Shown: positions 1 to 8,870 of the stretch, in pieces
Layout of the letters: each line of letters starts with the position of its first letter
Numbering within the stretch: the stretch's first letter is position 1
From: [Chlorobium] sp. 445
GTDB lineage: Bacteria > Bacteroidota > Chlorobiia > Chlorobiales > Thermochlorobacteraceae
Assembly: GCA_002763895.1 (NCBI GenBank)
Contig: NSLH01000006.1
Coordinates: 42,440 to 106,439, forward strand
DNA: 64,000 nt
Reading direction: 5' to 3'
Translations under genes and position numbers: made by a program
Notes under the pieces: model-generated
Database searches by the model: none
The model's input: the letters and a program-made list of their open reading frames with translations, nothing else
What the model was told of the DNA's origin: nothing

Positions 1-1
1 A

Positions 2-79
2 GCCGATGGCTTCAAACTCATCACGATTGGCTTTGTAAATGGCAAGGTATCGGATAAACAACAGTTAGGCTTGGATTAG
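2..79 (+). CDS. 3' end of a protein-coding gene (partial)
   Basis: An open frame runs from the window edge to a TAG stop at 77-79, encoding about 25 residues that end in QQLGLD. The alternation of hydrophobic residues (LITIGF) followed by a polar tail is compatible with the last strand of a globular domain, but the fragment is too short to name. It lies on the same strand as the next gene, about 90 bases upstream of it. Confidence 0.4.
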   Translation, partial: ADGFKLITIGFVNGKVSDKQQLGLD

Positions 80-172
80 CAACTTCATGCACTTCGTTCC
101 AACCATCTTAGTGCAGGCACTAAACCAGCTCTATGCGTTTTTTACTTGTGAGCCACACTTAGAAGATGTCGT

Positions 173-625
173 ATGACCATGAACCGCCTCGCTTTGGATT
201 CATCTCGTTCAATGCCCCACACGATGCGTGAAGCGTATCGCATCGCAAATTGGGTTTTGCTTTCGCTCAGCCTCTATGCGCTTTGCTTCCCGCGGCTTTC
301 TCCGCAACTTGCAAAGTTTTTTCCTGCTGCGATTTCTACCTGCTGGTATCACGCGCGAACTGGCAAGCCCTGCCCATTTTGCGGCATGACGCGTGACATC
401 GGACGCTTTACAGTCGGCGACTTTGTTCAAGCTAGGCAACTCAATGCGCTAAGTTTGCCCTTCTTTTTTCTTTTCATCTTTGAACTTCTCTGGCGTGCTT
501 TGCTGCTCTTTTCTGCGCTTAGACACCTACCTATCCTGCGCTTAATAGGCATAGATATCGGCATGCATGCCCTTTTTGTGCTTACTACACTTTTTCTTAG
601 CTTTCAGGACTTGCTTACAATCTAA
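173..625 (+). CDS. DUF2752 family membrane protein
   Basis: A 150-residue protein with hydrophobic segments near residues 25-45, 92-112 and 122-145. Between the first two lies CPFCGMTRD, which matches the CPxCGxTR signature of DUF2752, a small inner-membrane family whose function is not established. The two cysteines could form a thiol or metal site, but that is inference. ATG at 173 is followed two codons later by another ATG at 179, so the exact start is open. The downstream SPFH gene begins 25 bases after the stop, so the two may be cotranscribed. Confidence 0.8.
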   Translation: MTMNRLALDSSRSMPHTMREAYRIANWVLLSLSLYALCFPRLSPQLAKFFPAAISTCWYHARTGKPCPFCGMTRDIGRFTVGDFVQARQLNALSLPFFFLFIFELLWRALLLFSALRHLPILRLIGIDIGMHALFVLTTLFLSFQDLLTI

Positions 626-650
626 TCTACATCTACAAGGAGTAGTAACT

Positions 651-1610
651 ATGAACATCTACCTCATTCTCGCCCTTCTTTTCATCGGTTTTATTTTGCT
701 CCAATGCTTTGTAACGGTTAAACAAGGCACGGTTGCCGTCGTTACCCAGTTTGGGCAATACAAGCGCGTGATGCGCCCTGGTCTAAATTTCAAACTCCCT
801 CTGCTTGAAAAGATTGAAAGACGTATCTCGATTCAGAATCGCTCGGTAGAGTTAGAATTTCAAGCAATTACCGAAGACCAAGCCAACGTGAATTTTAAAT
901 CGTTGCTTGTCTATTCTGTGCTTGATCAGCAAGAAGAAACCATTAAAAATGTTGCCTTCAAGTTTGTCAATGAACAGAATTTTATGCAGGCACTGGTGCG
1001 CACAGTGGAAGGCTCGGTACGCGGTTTTGTTGCAAAGAAGCGTCAAGCTGAGATTCTAGGTTTGCGCTCGGAAATTGTACTCTATGTCAAAGAGCAAATT
1101 GATCCGACGCTGGAATCGTGGGGCTATCACTTGATTGATCTGCAAATCAACGACATCACATTTGACGAAGCCATTATGCGCTCTATGTCGCAAGTTGTGG
1201 CTTCTAAGAATCTTAAAGCCGCTGCAGAGAACGAAGGTCAAGCCTTGCTCATTACAAAAACGAAGCAAGCCGAAGCCGAAGGCAATGCAATTAAAATTGC
1301 AGCTGAGGCTGAGCGACAAGCCGCACAATTGCGCGGACAAGGTATTGCGCTCTTTCGTGAAGAAGTTGCACGTGGTATGAGAAATGCCGCAAAAGAAATG
1401 GAAGCCGCAAATCTCGATGCCTCTTTTATTCTCTTCTCAATGTGGACAGAAGCTGTTAAGAATTTCGCTGAAAATGGTAAAGGCAATGTGATTTTCCTTG
1501 ATGGTTCTGTCGAGGGCATGTCTCGCACTCTGCAGCAACTCATGGCGCTCAACAGTGGTGTTTTTGACCTTGATAAGAATGGTAAGCCACCTATTGTGCC
1601 AAAATCTTAA
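651..1610 (+). CDS. SPFH/Band 7 (prohibitin/stomatin-like) membrane protein
   Basis: A 319-residue protein with one N-terminal membrane helix (residues 3-21), an SPFH domain (about 25-190, starting VKQGTVAVVTQFG and containing PGLNFKLP), and a long Ala/Glu-rich helix (about 205-250) typical of oligomerising prohibitin-like proteins. Family members form ring-shaped assemblies that organise membranes or regulate membrane proteases. The start is set at ATG 651 because AAGGAG at 637-642 sits 8 bases upstream; the open frame extends further 5' but overlaps the previous gene. No FtsH or NfeD partner is visible next to it. Confidence 0.9.
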   Translation: MNIYLILALLFIGFILLQCFVTVKQGTVAVVTQFGQYKRVMRPGLNFKLPLLEKIERRISIQNRSVELEFQAITEDQANVNFKSLLVYSVLDQQEETIKNVAFKFVNEQNFMQALVRTVEGSVRGFVAKKRQAEILGLRSEIVLYVKEQIDPTLESWGYHLIDLQINDITFDEAIMRSMSQVVASKNLKAAAENEGQALLITKTKQAEAEGNAIKIAAEAERQAAQLRGQGIALFREEVARGMRNAAKEMEAANLDASFILFSMWTEAVKNFAENGKGNVIFLDGSVEGMSRTLQQLMALNSGVFDLDKNGKPPIVPKS

Positions 1611-1835
1611 GCCTTGCGACGCTTTCAGACTTGCTTTTGTTAGCGCAATGCATGTGCCACAAATGGCGTATTGTTTGCAACATCAATGGCATGCAAGCGG
1701 TCTGTCGCTTACCTTTGAATAAGTGCAAACTTCTGCGCATAAATAGCTCTTGTCGTCACCGACGCACACGCAATTTCATCAAAAGGCTGTAAATTCGCCC
1801 CCACGATCTCTTGAAATTGCGTCTTCTTTTTGATT

Positions 1836-2249
1836 ATGCCAGCAACCCTTGATACACCGCAACAAAAAGCGGCGCGCACACGCCGACGTTTTCGCGCTAT
1901 CGTGATTATTCTCACCCTGCTTTGTATCGATTTAGTTACCACATCAATTAATACGCTCGTTACCAGCCTCGATAAATTCATCAATCCCTATTTACTCACG
2001 GCACTTGGCATGATGATTGTCGTGGTGCTTTTCTACCCCGCTTTTGAGTTTCTCAGCCGCTGGTCGAACACACTTGTAGAAAAATCTATTGATGTCAGTG
2101 CAAATATGGTGGGTCGCAAAAATGCCTTGATTGTCGTGGTGATTGTTTTGCTCTTTGTACTTTATGTTGGATTTTTATTTTTGTGGTTCAATAAGTCTTT
2201 ATTCAGCGATTTAGTTCGCGCAGTCCAAAAGTCTCACTTCATCCGATAA
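1836..2249 (+). CDS. small three-helix membrane protein, function unknown
   Basis: About 137 residues with an Arg-rich N-terminus (QQKAARTRRRFR) followed by hydrophobic segments near residues 21-41, 52-70 and 97-116. The positive N-terminus suggests it stays in the cytoplasm. I do not recognise the family. The start is ATG 1836; a TTG at 1830 in the same frame is possible. It ends 12 bases before the isoaspartyl peptidase gene on the same strand, so they are probably cotranscribed. Confidence 0.65.
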   Translation: MPATLDTPQQKAARTRRRFRAIVIILTLLCIDLVTTSINTLVTSLDKFINPYLLTALGMMIVVVLFYPAFEFLSRWSNTLVEKSIDVSANMVGRKNALIVVVIVLLFVLYVGFLFLWFNKSLFSDLVRAVQKSHFIR

Positions 2250-2261
2250 ACGCACTTTGAC

Positions 2262-3260
2262 ATGTTCTCTCGTGTTTTGTCTTTTCTTTTCGCTCTCATC
2301 ATGATGGTCTCTAGCGTTGAAGCGCAGCCGACATCAAACAAAATTGCTTTTGCCATTCACGGTGGCGCAGGTGTCATACGCAAACAAGATATGCCGCCCG
2401 AAAAAGAAAAAGCCTATCAGGAAAAACTCACTGAAGCCTTACTTGCTGGCTATACAATTCTTCAATCTGGTGGCACTGCTTTAGATGCTGTTGAGACCGC
2501 TATTAAAATTTTGGAAGATTCACCTCTTTTCAACGCAGGTAAAGGCGCCGTGCTTAATGCTGATGGCAAAGCGGAACTTGATGCAGCCATAATGGATGGT
2601 AAGACACTTGCAGCTGGCGCTGTTGCTGCTGTGCATCGCATCAAGAACCCAATTTCATTGGCGCGTGCCGTCATGGAAAAATCACCGCATGTGTTGCTCA
2701 TTGGCGACGGTGCAGAGATTTTCGCCACATCGCAGGGTTTTGAACTTGTGCCAGAATCTTATTTTATCACGCCTGAGCGGCTGAAAGGGCTCGAGCGCGC
2801 AAAAGAGCGCGAAAAATCTGCCCAAGAAAAAAAGTCAGACAAAAAAGGCACGGTTGGTGCTGTAGCACTCGATCGGTTCGGCAATCTTGCTGCGGGTACT
2901 TCGACAGGCGGTATGATGAACAAACGCTACGGTCGTGTCGGCGATTCGCCCATCATCGGCGCGGGGACTTACGCAAACAACGCCACATGCGCTGTCTCTG
3001 CCACAGGTTGGGGCGAGTACTTCATCCGTACAGTTGCCGCTTACGATGTCTCGGCACTCATGGAATACAAAGGGCTATCTGCCGCTGAAGCAGGCAAACT
3101 TGTCATTGAAAAATTAGGCAAACTTGGCGGCGATGGCGGCATGATCATTCTTGACAAAAACGGGAACATTGCTCTACCCTTCAATAGCGAAGGTATGTAT
3201 CGCGCTTATATCAATGAACGAGGGCAAGCGGTTGTTCAAATCTATAAGGATACGCCGTAA
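2262..3260 (+). CDS. iaaA: isoaspartyl peptidase/L-asparaginase, exported Ntn-hydrolase
   Basis: A 332-residue precursor of the plant-type asparaginase family (N-terminal nucleophile hydrolase), which cleaves isoaspartyl dipeptides and asparagine. Residues 1-22 form a signal peptide ending in VEAQ, so the enzyme is periplasmic. The alpha-subunit motif AIHGGAG is at 31-37. Autocleavage before Thr197 in KKGTVGAV would make Thr197 the nucleophile of the beta subunit. The substrate-binding GTSTGG and GDSPIIGAGTYA follow at about 213-239. The lysine-rich linker before Thr197 is the usual flexible cleavage loop. Length and motif order are normal. Confidence 0.92.
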   Translation: MFSRVLSFLFALIMMVSSVEAQPTSNKIAFAIHGGAGVIRKQDMPPEKEKAYQEKLTEALLAGYTILQSGGTALDAVETAIKILEDSPLFNAGKGAVLNADGKAELDAAIMDGKTLAAGAVAAVHRIKNPISLARAVMEKSPHVLLIGDGAEIFATSQGFELVPESYFITPERLKGLERAKEREKSAQEKKSDKKGTVGAVALDRFGNLAAGTSTGGMMNKRYGRVGDSPIIGAGTYANNATCAVSATGWGEYFIRTVAAYDVSALMEYKGLSAAEAGKLVIEKLGKLGGDGGMIILDKNGNIALPFNSEGMYRAYINERGQAVVQIYKDTP

Positions 3261-3274
3261 CGCACTCGTTTGAC

Positions 3275-5053
3275 ATGCCTTGTTTCATGCTCGCCCAGTT
3301 GCGCCACACGCTCTTTAGCTTATCTTATCGTTCACGCTGTATCTACCTTGCGCTTTGCCTTGCCTCATATTTGCTTCTTGCACCGCTCTTGTATGCACAG
3401 CAAGATAATATCCCCCTCAACGCCACATTTCACGCCGTTGATATCTATGAATACCTTAAAGACATGCGCGTCAAAAAAATCACGTCGTTTTTTCATGACG
3501 ACAATCTGCCGCTTTCACGCTTGGAAGTTATTCGACTCTTAAAAGAAATTGCCGCTAAAGAAAATGAACTGAGCGATATCGAGCGCCGACTGCTGGGTCG
3601 TTTCCAAATTACATTTGACGAGTCATTTCAAAACGAAACGACGTTTTCCAATTTCATTCAATACGATAGACCGTTTAGTGAGCGTGTTGCCGAAGTTTTT
3701 TCGGACAAAGAGAAAAATTTTTTTTACTACAAGCGCGATAGCACCAGCGTTTTCACGGAACTTTTGCTTGGAGGCTACAATGCGCTGCGCTTTGAGCCGC
3801 GCCCAAATGTTTCGGCATTCATCTATGACGCCGCCTTTCGCTTTCGTGTTACGCTCTTTGGTCAACTCGGTACGATGCTTTCTTTCACACAGGGCATGAA
3901 CCCTGGTAGCCGCGATCTTGTGCTTGCCTCCCGCCCTGACCTGCGCACCAATTTCAAACTCATTGAAGGCAACATTCAGCCTGAAGAATTTCCAAACTAT
4001 ACCCTTAGCGAAGGCTATGTGCGATTTTATACCGAACCGACACAAGACCTTAATCTTGCTTTTCAAATTGGTCGTGAGCCAATTCGCTATGGCTTCGGCT
4101 ATGGCAACCGCTTGCTTGTCTCTGGCAATGGTCCCGTGCTGGATTTCCTCAAAATCAATGCGAACTACGGCATTTTTCACTACTCTATGGTTCATGCCTC
4201 GACCGTTGGCAATTTCAGTTTCAACCGTGATGAGCGCTTCACAAAATTTTTTGCTATGCATAAACTTAAAGTCAGCGTGCCGAATTGGTTTTCTGCCACA
4301 TTCGGCGACGTGATGGTCTACTCTGGCAGAGGCTTGGAAATCGCTTACCTTAACCCGATTATTTTCTACAAGTTTCTGGAGCAAGATGTGCTGCAAGACC
4401 GCGACAACTCACTTATCTTCGTTGATCTCCAAACGCACTTCTTCAAAAATTTCGAACTTCAGGGCACCTTTATGATGGATGAAGCCCTGTCTTTCCAATT
4501 CTTTTCGCCTAATGAGTTTGTTACCGATAAATATGCGTTTCAAGTCGGTGCCTATTGGTATGAAGCCTTTTGGATTCAGAATTTGTCTCTTGTCGTCGAG
4601 TACACTTACATTCGTCCGTTTTTTTACTCACATGTCAATCCGCGCAATGCTTTCACAGCAAATGGGCTCGCTGTCGGGCATCCGATTGGACCGAATGCCG
4701 ATGAACTTTACTTGCGCTTGTCTTACAACGCACTGGAAAATTTGCGCCTTAATTTTGAGTTTCGCTCAATCCGACGTGGGGAGAATATCTTTGATGAGCA
4801 AGGTGAGCTTGTAAAAAATGTCGGTGGCGATATTGACCTCACACACGGTCCCGACATTCCCTTACGCCGTGCCGCTCCATTTCTCGATGGCGTGCGCTTC
4901 AATGACTTGGTTTTTAGCGCATGGCTACGCTATGAGCCACTCAAAAACTATGTGTTTGAATTGCGCTACAGTTACCAAGTTGAGCAGCATGTTATGCTGG
5001 GCATCTCTCGTCCATTCAGTTTTGGCTTTTTGCGCTTTACAGCGGAGTATTAA
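3275..5053 (+). CDS. Wzi-like capsule assembly outer-membrane protein
   Basis: A 592-residue protein with an N-terminal signal segment ending near LLYAQQ (about residue 42), then a long run of alternating hydrophobic and polar strands and a C-terminal Phe/Tyr-rich strand ending FLRFTAEY, as in outer-membrane beta-barrels. The pattern (GREPIRYGFGYGNRLL, GRGLEIAYLNPIIFY, DLQTHFFKNFELQG) fits the capsule assembly Wzi family, whose members hold exported polysaccharide at the cell surface. The next gene is a polyprenyl glycosylphosphotransferase that starts polysaccharide synthesis, which supports the role. The n-region is long, so a later start is possible. Confidence 0.75.
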   Translation: MPCFMLAQLRHTLFSLSYRSRCIYLALCLASYLLLAPLLYAQQDNIPLNATFHAVDIYEYLKDMRVKKITSFFHDDNLPLSRLEVIRLLKEIAAKENELSDIERRLLGRFQITFDESFQNETTFSNFIQYDRPFSERVAEVFSDKEKNFFYYKRDSTSVFTELLLGGYNALRFEPRPNVSAFIYDAAFRFRVTLFGQLGTMLSFTQGMNPGSRDLVLASRPDLRTNFKLIEGNIQPEEFPNYTLSEGYVRFYTEPTQDLNLAFQIGREPIRYGFGYGNRLLVSGNGPVLDFLKINANYGIFHYSMVHASTVGNFSFNRDERFTKFFAMHKLKVSVPNWFSATFGDVMVYSGRGLEIAYLNPIIFYKFLEQDVLQDRDNSLIFVDLQTHFFKNFELQGTFMMDEALSFQFFSPNEFVTDKYAFQVGAYWYEAFWIQNLSLVVEYTYIRPFFYSHVNPRNAFTANGLAVGHPIGPNADELYLRLSYNALENLRLNFEFRSIRRGENIFDEQGELVKNVGGDIDLTHGPDIPLRRAAPFLDGVRFNDLVFSAWLRYEPLKNYVFELRYSYQVEQHVMLGISRPFSFGFLRFTAEY

Positions 5054-5070
5054 GTTCCTTGTTTCTGATG

Positions 5071-5078
5071 TATCTTTG
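5071..5078 (+). promoter_or_regulatory. possible -7 element TATCTTTG upstream of the glycosyltransferase
   Basis: TATCTTTG matches the TANNTTTG -7 consensus of Bacteroidota/Chlorobiota primary-sigma promoters. It lies about 145 bases upstream of ATG 5224, in the gap after the Wzi-like gene. No clear TTTG -33 element is seen at 19-20 bases spacing, so the call rests on the -7 box alone. Confidence 0.35.
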
Positions 5079-5223
5079 TAATTCAAAACCCGAACGATGC
5101 TGCAGTATAGCCAAACAGCGAGAGCTTTAGACCTCAGGCAGTTGTGCTGCGTCTTTTTAGGTGCGACTTTGCACTACGACTTTATGCCTAAAAAACTTGT
5201 GCTGTCGCTCTGATTTATGCTTT

Positions 5224-6639
5224 ATGCTCAAACCCGAAACTAAGCAACGCCTACTGACGCTCGTCATTGATTTTTTTGCCTTCAACTTTGCATTTCTTTG
5301 TTACTACACTGTTCGCAACACTGTTCCGTTTGCGGCTTTCACTGAGCAAGCTCCGATGCTGGTTTTGCCCATGCTCACACTTAGTGTATGTTGGATACTC
5401 ATCTTTTGGCTCTTTGGTCTCTATCGTGATTGGCGGTTTAGTTCGCGCTACGAAGAAGCAGTTACCGTACTTAAAGCAATTACCTTCGGCACATTTCTGC
5501 TTTTCATTTTGATTTTTGCTGACGATATCGTTGAAGCTCAAGCAACTGATCTGCCGCATACCTATTCATCGCGTTTTGGCGCAGCACTCTACTGGCTAGT
5601 GCTCTGCTCCGTGATGCCTATTGGTCGCTTGGTGCAGCGCAGCTACCAGCGGCGACAACTTGTGGAGAAAGGCATTGGCAGGCGGCGCGCGGTTATCATC
5701 GGCACAGGACAGCGTGCTCTATCACTTGCCGCAGATATTGCACATCATCCCGCACTTGGCTTAGATGTCGTTGGCTTTATCAAGGAGTGCCATGATGCTA
5801 CAGCACTGCCCGCCCGCACACTCGGCAGTTTAGACGACCTTGATTCTACACTTGCGTTACATCACATCTCCGAAGTGATTATCGCTGTACAATCCGTTAA
5901 GCACGATGAACTTCTGCGCATCATCGGTCGCTGCGAAGGCAAAAACATCGGCTTAAAAATTCTTCCCGATATGTACGATATTCTCTCTGGTGCTGCACGA
6001 ACCACGCAGATTTATGGCACACCGCTAATTGAACTGTCTTCACCGCCGCTGACTCCCTTTGCTGAAAACGTCAAACGTCTTTTTGATATCTCGGTCTCGC
6101 TTATTGCTTTGATTTTTCTCTCTCCCATCATGGCAATTCTTGCCTTTCTTGTCTGGCTCGATACAAAAGCCTCTCCGATTTACTCTCAAACTCGCATCGG
6201 GCTCTATGGGAAACCTTTCACGATTTACAAATTCCGCTCTATGCACAAAGACGCTGAAAACGGTGTGCCGCAACTGACACAGAAAAATGATAGCCGCATT
6301 ACAGCCTTTGGTAGATTTCTACGCAAGTATCGACTCGATGAACTGCCACAGTTTTGGAATGTGCTCATCGGCGAAATGTCCATCGTGGGTCCTCGCCCTG
6401 AGCGACCTTACTTCGTGGAACAACTCAAAGCCATAGCCCCACACTATGCACGTTTGCACTGTGTTCGACCTGGCATTACAAGTTGGGGACAAGTTAAATT
6501 CGGCTATGCCTCAAACCTTGATGAAATGCTGGAACGCATGAAGTATGATCTTTTTTATGTGGAGAATATGAGCTTATCAATGGACTTCAAAATTTTACTT
6601 GCTACGATTTATGTCATCTTCGCTGGGCGCGGACAATAA
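5224..6639 (+). CDS. exopolysaccharide polyprenyl glycosylphosphotransferase (WbaP/CpsE-like)
   Basis: About 471 residues from ATG 5224; a GTG at 5161 in frame would add a poor 21-residue leader. It transfers a sugar-1-phosphate onto undecaprenyl phosphate, the first membrane step of exopolysaccharide or O-antigen synthesis. Four N-terminal membrane helices are followed by a Rossmann-like CoA-binding_3 region (GRRRAVIIGTGQRA), a fifth membrane helix after KRLFDISVSLIAL, and the bacterial sugar transferase domain with YKFRSM, KYRLDELPQ, and IVGPRPERP. All typical motifs are present. It follows the Wzi-like gene, giving a small polysaccharide module without other glycosyltransferases in view. 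Confidence 0.92.
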   Translation: MLKPETKQRLLTLVIDFFAFNFAFLCYYTVRNTVPFAAFTEQAPMLVLPMLTLSVCWILIFWLFGLYRDWRFSSRYEEAVTVLKAITFGTFLLFILIFADDIVEAQATDLPHTYSSRFGAALYWLVLCSVMPIGRLVQRSYQRRQLVEKGIGRRRAVIIGTGQRALSLAADIAHHPALGLDVVGFIKECHDATALPARTLGSLDDLDSTLALHHISEVIIAVQSVKHDELLRIIGRCEGKNIGLKILPDMYDILSGAARTTQIYGTPLIELSSPPLTPFAENVKRLFDISVSLIALIFLSPIMAILAFLVWLDTKASPIYSQTRIGLYGKPFTIYKFRSMHKDAENGVPQLTQKNDSRITAFGRFLRKYRLDELPQFWNVLIGEMSIVGPRPERPYFVEQLKAIAPHYARLHCVRPGITSWGQVKFGYASNLDEMLERMKYDLFYVENMSLSMDFKILLATIYVIFAGRGQ

Positions 6640-6668
6640 CACCTTTGTTAGCTGCCATCTACTAATCA

Positions 6669-7343
6669 CTACAGCAATTTCGGCAGCGAAGTAATTTCCT
6701 CTACTTTTCCTTCTTTCACCAGCAAAGTCTTAGCGGGAAGTTTTTCAGCGATATGGTAGTCATGCGTTACCACAATTGTTGTGATACCTTTGAAACTGAT
6801 GCGCTTCAAGAGCTGCATAATTTCAAGTGAGACTTGCGGATCCAAGTTGCCTGTGGGTTCATCGGCAAGCAGAATGTAGGGTTCGCGCACAATGGCTCGT
6901 GCAATTGCGACACGCTGCTGCTCACCACCTGAAAGATTTTTCGGCATCTCGTTGCGTTTCTGCGCAAGCCCAACTTCAGAGAGTGCATCACTGACTTTTT
7001 TCGGAATCTCCTTTGGTCGCACGCCTGTTACCTCCAAGACAAATGCCACGTTCTCATACACACTGCGGTCTTCAAACAAACGAAATTCCTGAAAGACAAT
7101 ACCCAGATTGCGCCGCAGGTAGGGAATCTCGCGTTTTCGGATTGTGCTTGACTTAAACTCACCGACTTGTACCTCGCCGCTATCTGGAAGAATATCCATG
7201 TAGAGCAGTTTGAGCAGCGAACTTTTGCCTGCCCCACTTGCACCGAGCACATAGAGAAATTCTCCGCGCCCGACTTCTAACGACAACCGATCAAAAATTT
7301 GTTTGTCACCAAATCGCAGCGAGACATTTCGCAGTGCAATCAT
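6669..7343 (-). CDS. ftsE: cell division ABC transporter ATP-binding protein FtsE
   Basis: A 224-residue ABC ATPase: Walker A GASGAGKSS (34-42), Q-loop region IVFQEFRLFEDR with the FtsE-typical sequence around residues 82-93, signature LSGGEQQR (137-144), Walker B ILLADEPTG (157-165) and switch His in VTHDYH. FtsE works with the membrane protein FtsX to control peptidoglycan hydrolysis at the septum. The start codon overlaps the pdxA stop (ATGA), so translation is coupled. The partner ftsX is not adjacent: it lies at 12701-13567 on the same strand, in a different transcription unit. LolD-like proteins are the alternative, but the motif after the Q-loop favours FtsE. Confidence 0.88.
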   Translation of the reverse strand: MIALRNVSLRFGDKQIFDRLSLEVGRGEFLYVLGASGAGKSSLLKLLYMDILPDSGEVQVGEFKSSTIRKREIPYLRRNLGIVFQEFRLFEDRSVYENVAFVLEVTGVRPKEIPKKVSDALSEVGLAQKRNEMPKNLSGGEQQRVAIARAIVREPYILLADEPTGNLDPQVSLEIMQLLKRISFKGITTIVVTHDYHIAEKLPAKTLLVKEGKVEEITSLPKLL

Positions 7344-8374
7344 CTTTCTAGACTTGAGACATGTTCAAACTTTTTGCGCTTCATCGCAATTCTACAAGCT
7401 AACAATGTTGCTTCAATAAAACTCCTTGGGTTAGCAATACCCTTGCCTGCAATGTCAAGTGCTGTGCCATGGTCAGGTGATGTGCGCACAATTGGCAATC
7501 CTGTGGTAACATTCACGCCAGTCTCAAAGGCGAGCATTTTGAATGGAATTAGTCCTTGATCGTGATAGAGCGCAAGCACTGCATCAAATTCTTTGTAGCG
7601 CCTTGCTCCAAAGAAACCATCGGCTGCAAATGCACCTTCTACCTTGAATTTCTCTCTCAAGCGCTCTATCTCAGGCTGAATCCACTCTACTTCTTCGCGC
7701 CCAATGACACCACCGTCCGAGGCATGTGGATTTAATCCTAACACCGCAATGCGTGGGGTTGCCACCCCAAAGTCTTTCTTCAAAGCCATTGCCAGCGATT
7801 CAATCAATGTACTTAGCGCGCCTGATGCACGGAGTTTCTCTGACACATCTTTGAGCGGCGTGTGCACCGTCGCTAATGCAACACGCAAGTTGCTTTGAGG
7901 GTCCACTAAAATCATTTGCGCTTTAGCATGCGGCTCTTTTTTTCGGCAGAGATGCTCAAGAAAATCCGTATGCCCTTGAAAGAAATAACCCGCTTGCTGA
8001 ATAGCTTGCTTGTGAATAGGTGCAGTTACCATTGCATCTGCGCTTTGTGCAAGGCACAGTTTTGCTGCAGTCTCTACAGCTTGCATTGCTACATGTCCAG
8101 CATCAGCTTGAATTTCTCCAGGGCGCGCTTTGACAAGACAAGACAAACTTAGGACATAGAGCGGCTCATCATGTCTTTTTGGGGGAATCTCTTGTAGCGT
8201 TTCTATTTCTAGCATCGGCACATTGTAGCCTAAATGCTTGGCGTAGTATTTCATCATGCAGTATGAGCCTACAACGACAAATTGATGTTCGCTCTGGCGT
8301 AGCGCCTCAAAGGCTTTGAGAATCAGTTCAGAGCCAATGCCATTTGTATCACCTTGCGTCCAAAGTATGCGCAT
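7340..8374 (-). CDS. pdxA: 4-hydroxythreonine-4-phosphate dehydrogenase PdxA
   Basis: A 344-residue enzyme of the DXP-dependent pyridoxal phosphate pathway: it oxidises 4-phosphohydroxy-L-threonine with NAD to the aminoketone that PdxJ condenses. Visible family features are GDTNGIGSEL at the N-terminus, VTAPIHKQAI with the metal/substrate region, GHTDFLE, LGLNPHASDGG, ALYHDQGLIPFK and a C-terminal TSPDHGTALDIAGKG. Length is normal. It sits between a DUF4293 gene (18-base gap) and ftsE (4-base overlap) in the queG-PAP2-DUF4293-pdxA-ftsE operon. Confidence 0.95.
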   Translation of the reverse strand: MRILWTQGDTNGIGSELILKAFEALRQSEHQFVVVGSYCMMKYYAKHLGYNVPMLEIETLQEIPPKRHDEPLYVLSLSCLVKARPGEIQADAGHVAMQAVETAAKLCLAQSADAMVTAPIHKQAIQQAGYFFQGHTDFLEHLCRKKEPHAKAQMILVDPQSNLRVALATVHTPLKDVSEKLRASGALSTLIESLAMALKKDFGVATPRIAVLGLNPHASDGGVIGREEVEWIQPEIERLREKFKVEGAFAADGFFGARRYKEFDAVLALYHDQGLIPFKMLAFETGVNVTTGLPIVRTSPDHGTALDIAGKGIANPRSFIEATLLACRIAMKRKKFEHVSSLER

Positions 8375-8392
8375 CTCTGAAACTCCTTGATT

Positions 8393-8863
8393 TTACAGGC
8401 GCTTATAGGCGGTTGCAATCTCTTCGTCCTTCAAAATATTTCGTCTTGCCAGCAAAGAAAAAATCGGTGAAATTAGCAGCAATACTGCACCAAGTTGCGG
8501 CACATGTGTTACACTTGTTGAACCTAGTTTTGCTTGCAATGCCAGCGCAGCGCCCACACCAAAGATTAAGGTTGCAAGTTCTATTCCAGCTGAGAGCAGC
8601 GCCAGTTTTGCTTGCAAGAGCCGTTTGTTAAAAAGCGCTATCGTAACCAGCGGCAGCAGCGCAGCAACCACCACACCTGCGTTGAAGAGCCAGAACAATG
8701 TGCCCATAGACAGACTTTTGCCAAAACTGCCAAAGCCGTATAGCATCATTGCTGCAGTATCCTCACTAGGGAAATCGTATTTCCAGAACGGAACCACGCC
8801 GATATTGAGCACGGCGCATAGCGCTGCAAGCAAAAGATAAAGCGTTTGAATGCGTGCTAGCAT
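8393..8863 (-). CDS. DUF4293 family four-helix membrane protein
   Basis: About 156 residues beginning MLARIQTLYLLLAALC, which is the typical opening of DUF4293, a small membrane family common in Bacteroidota and Chlorobiota with no known function. Four hydrophobic segments are visible (about 5-25, 50-72, 82-103, 112-135). I chose ATG 8863 over the longer frame because the upstream 24 codons overlap the PAP2 gene and the family starts here. It is 7 bases downstream of the PAP2 gene and 18 bases upstream of pdxA, so it belongs to the same operon. Confidence 0.8.
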   Translation of the reverse strand: MLARIQTLYLLLAALCAVLNIGVVPFWKYDFPSEDTAAMMLYGFGSFGKSLSMGTLFWLFNAGVVVAALLPLVTIALFNKRLLQAKLALLSAGIELATLIFGVGAALALQAKLGSTSVTHVPQLGAVLLLISPIFSLLARRNILKDEEIATAYKRL

Positions 8864-8870
8864 TGTTTTC

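Noticed and set aside
3623..4396. Long minus-strand frame of 257 codons inside the Wzi-like gene
   Set aside because: It is antisense to a gene with clear barrel features and shows no motif of its own.
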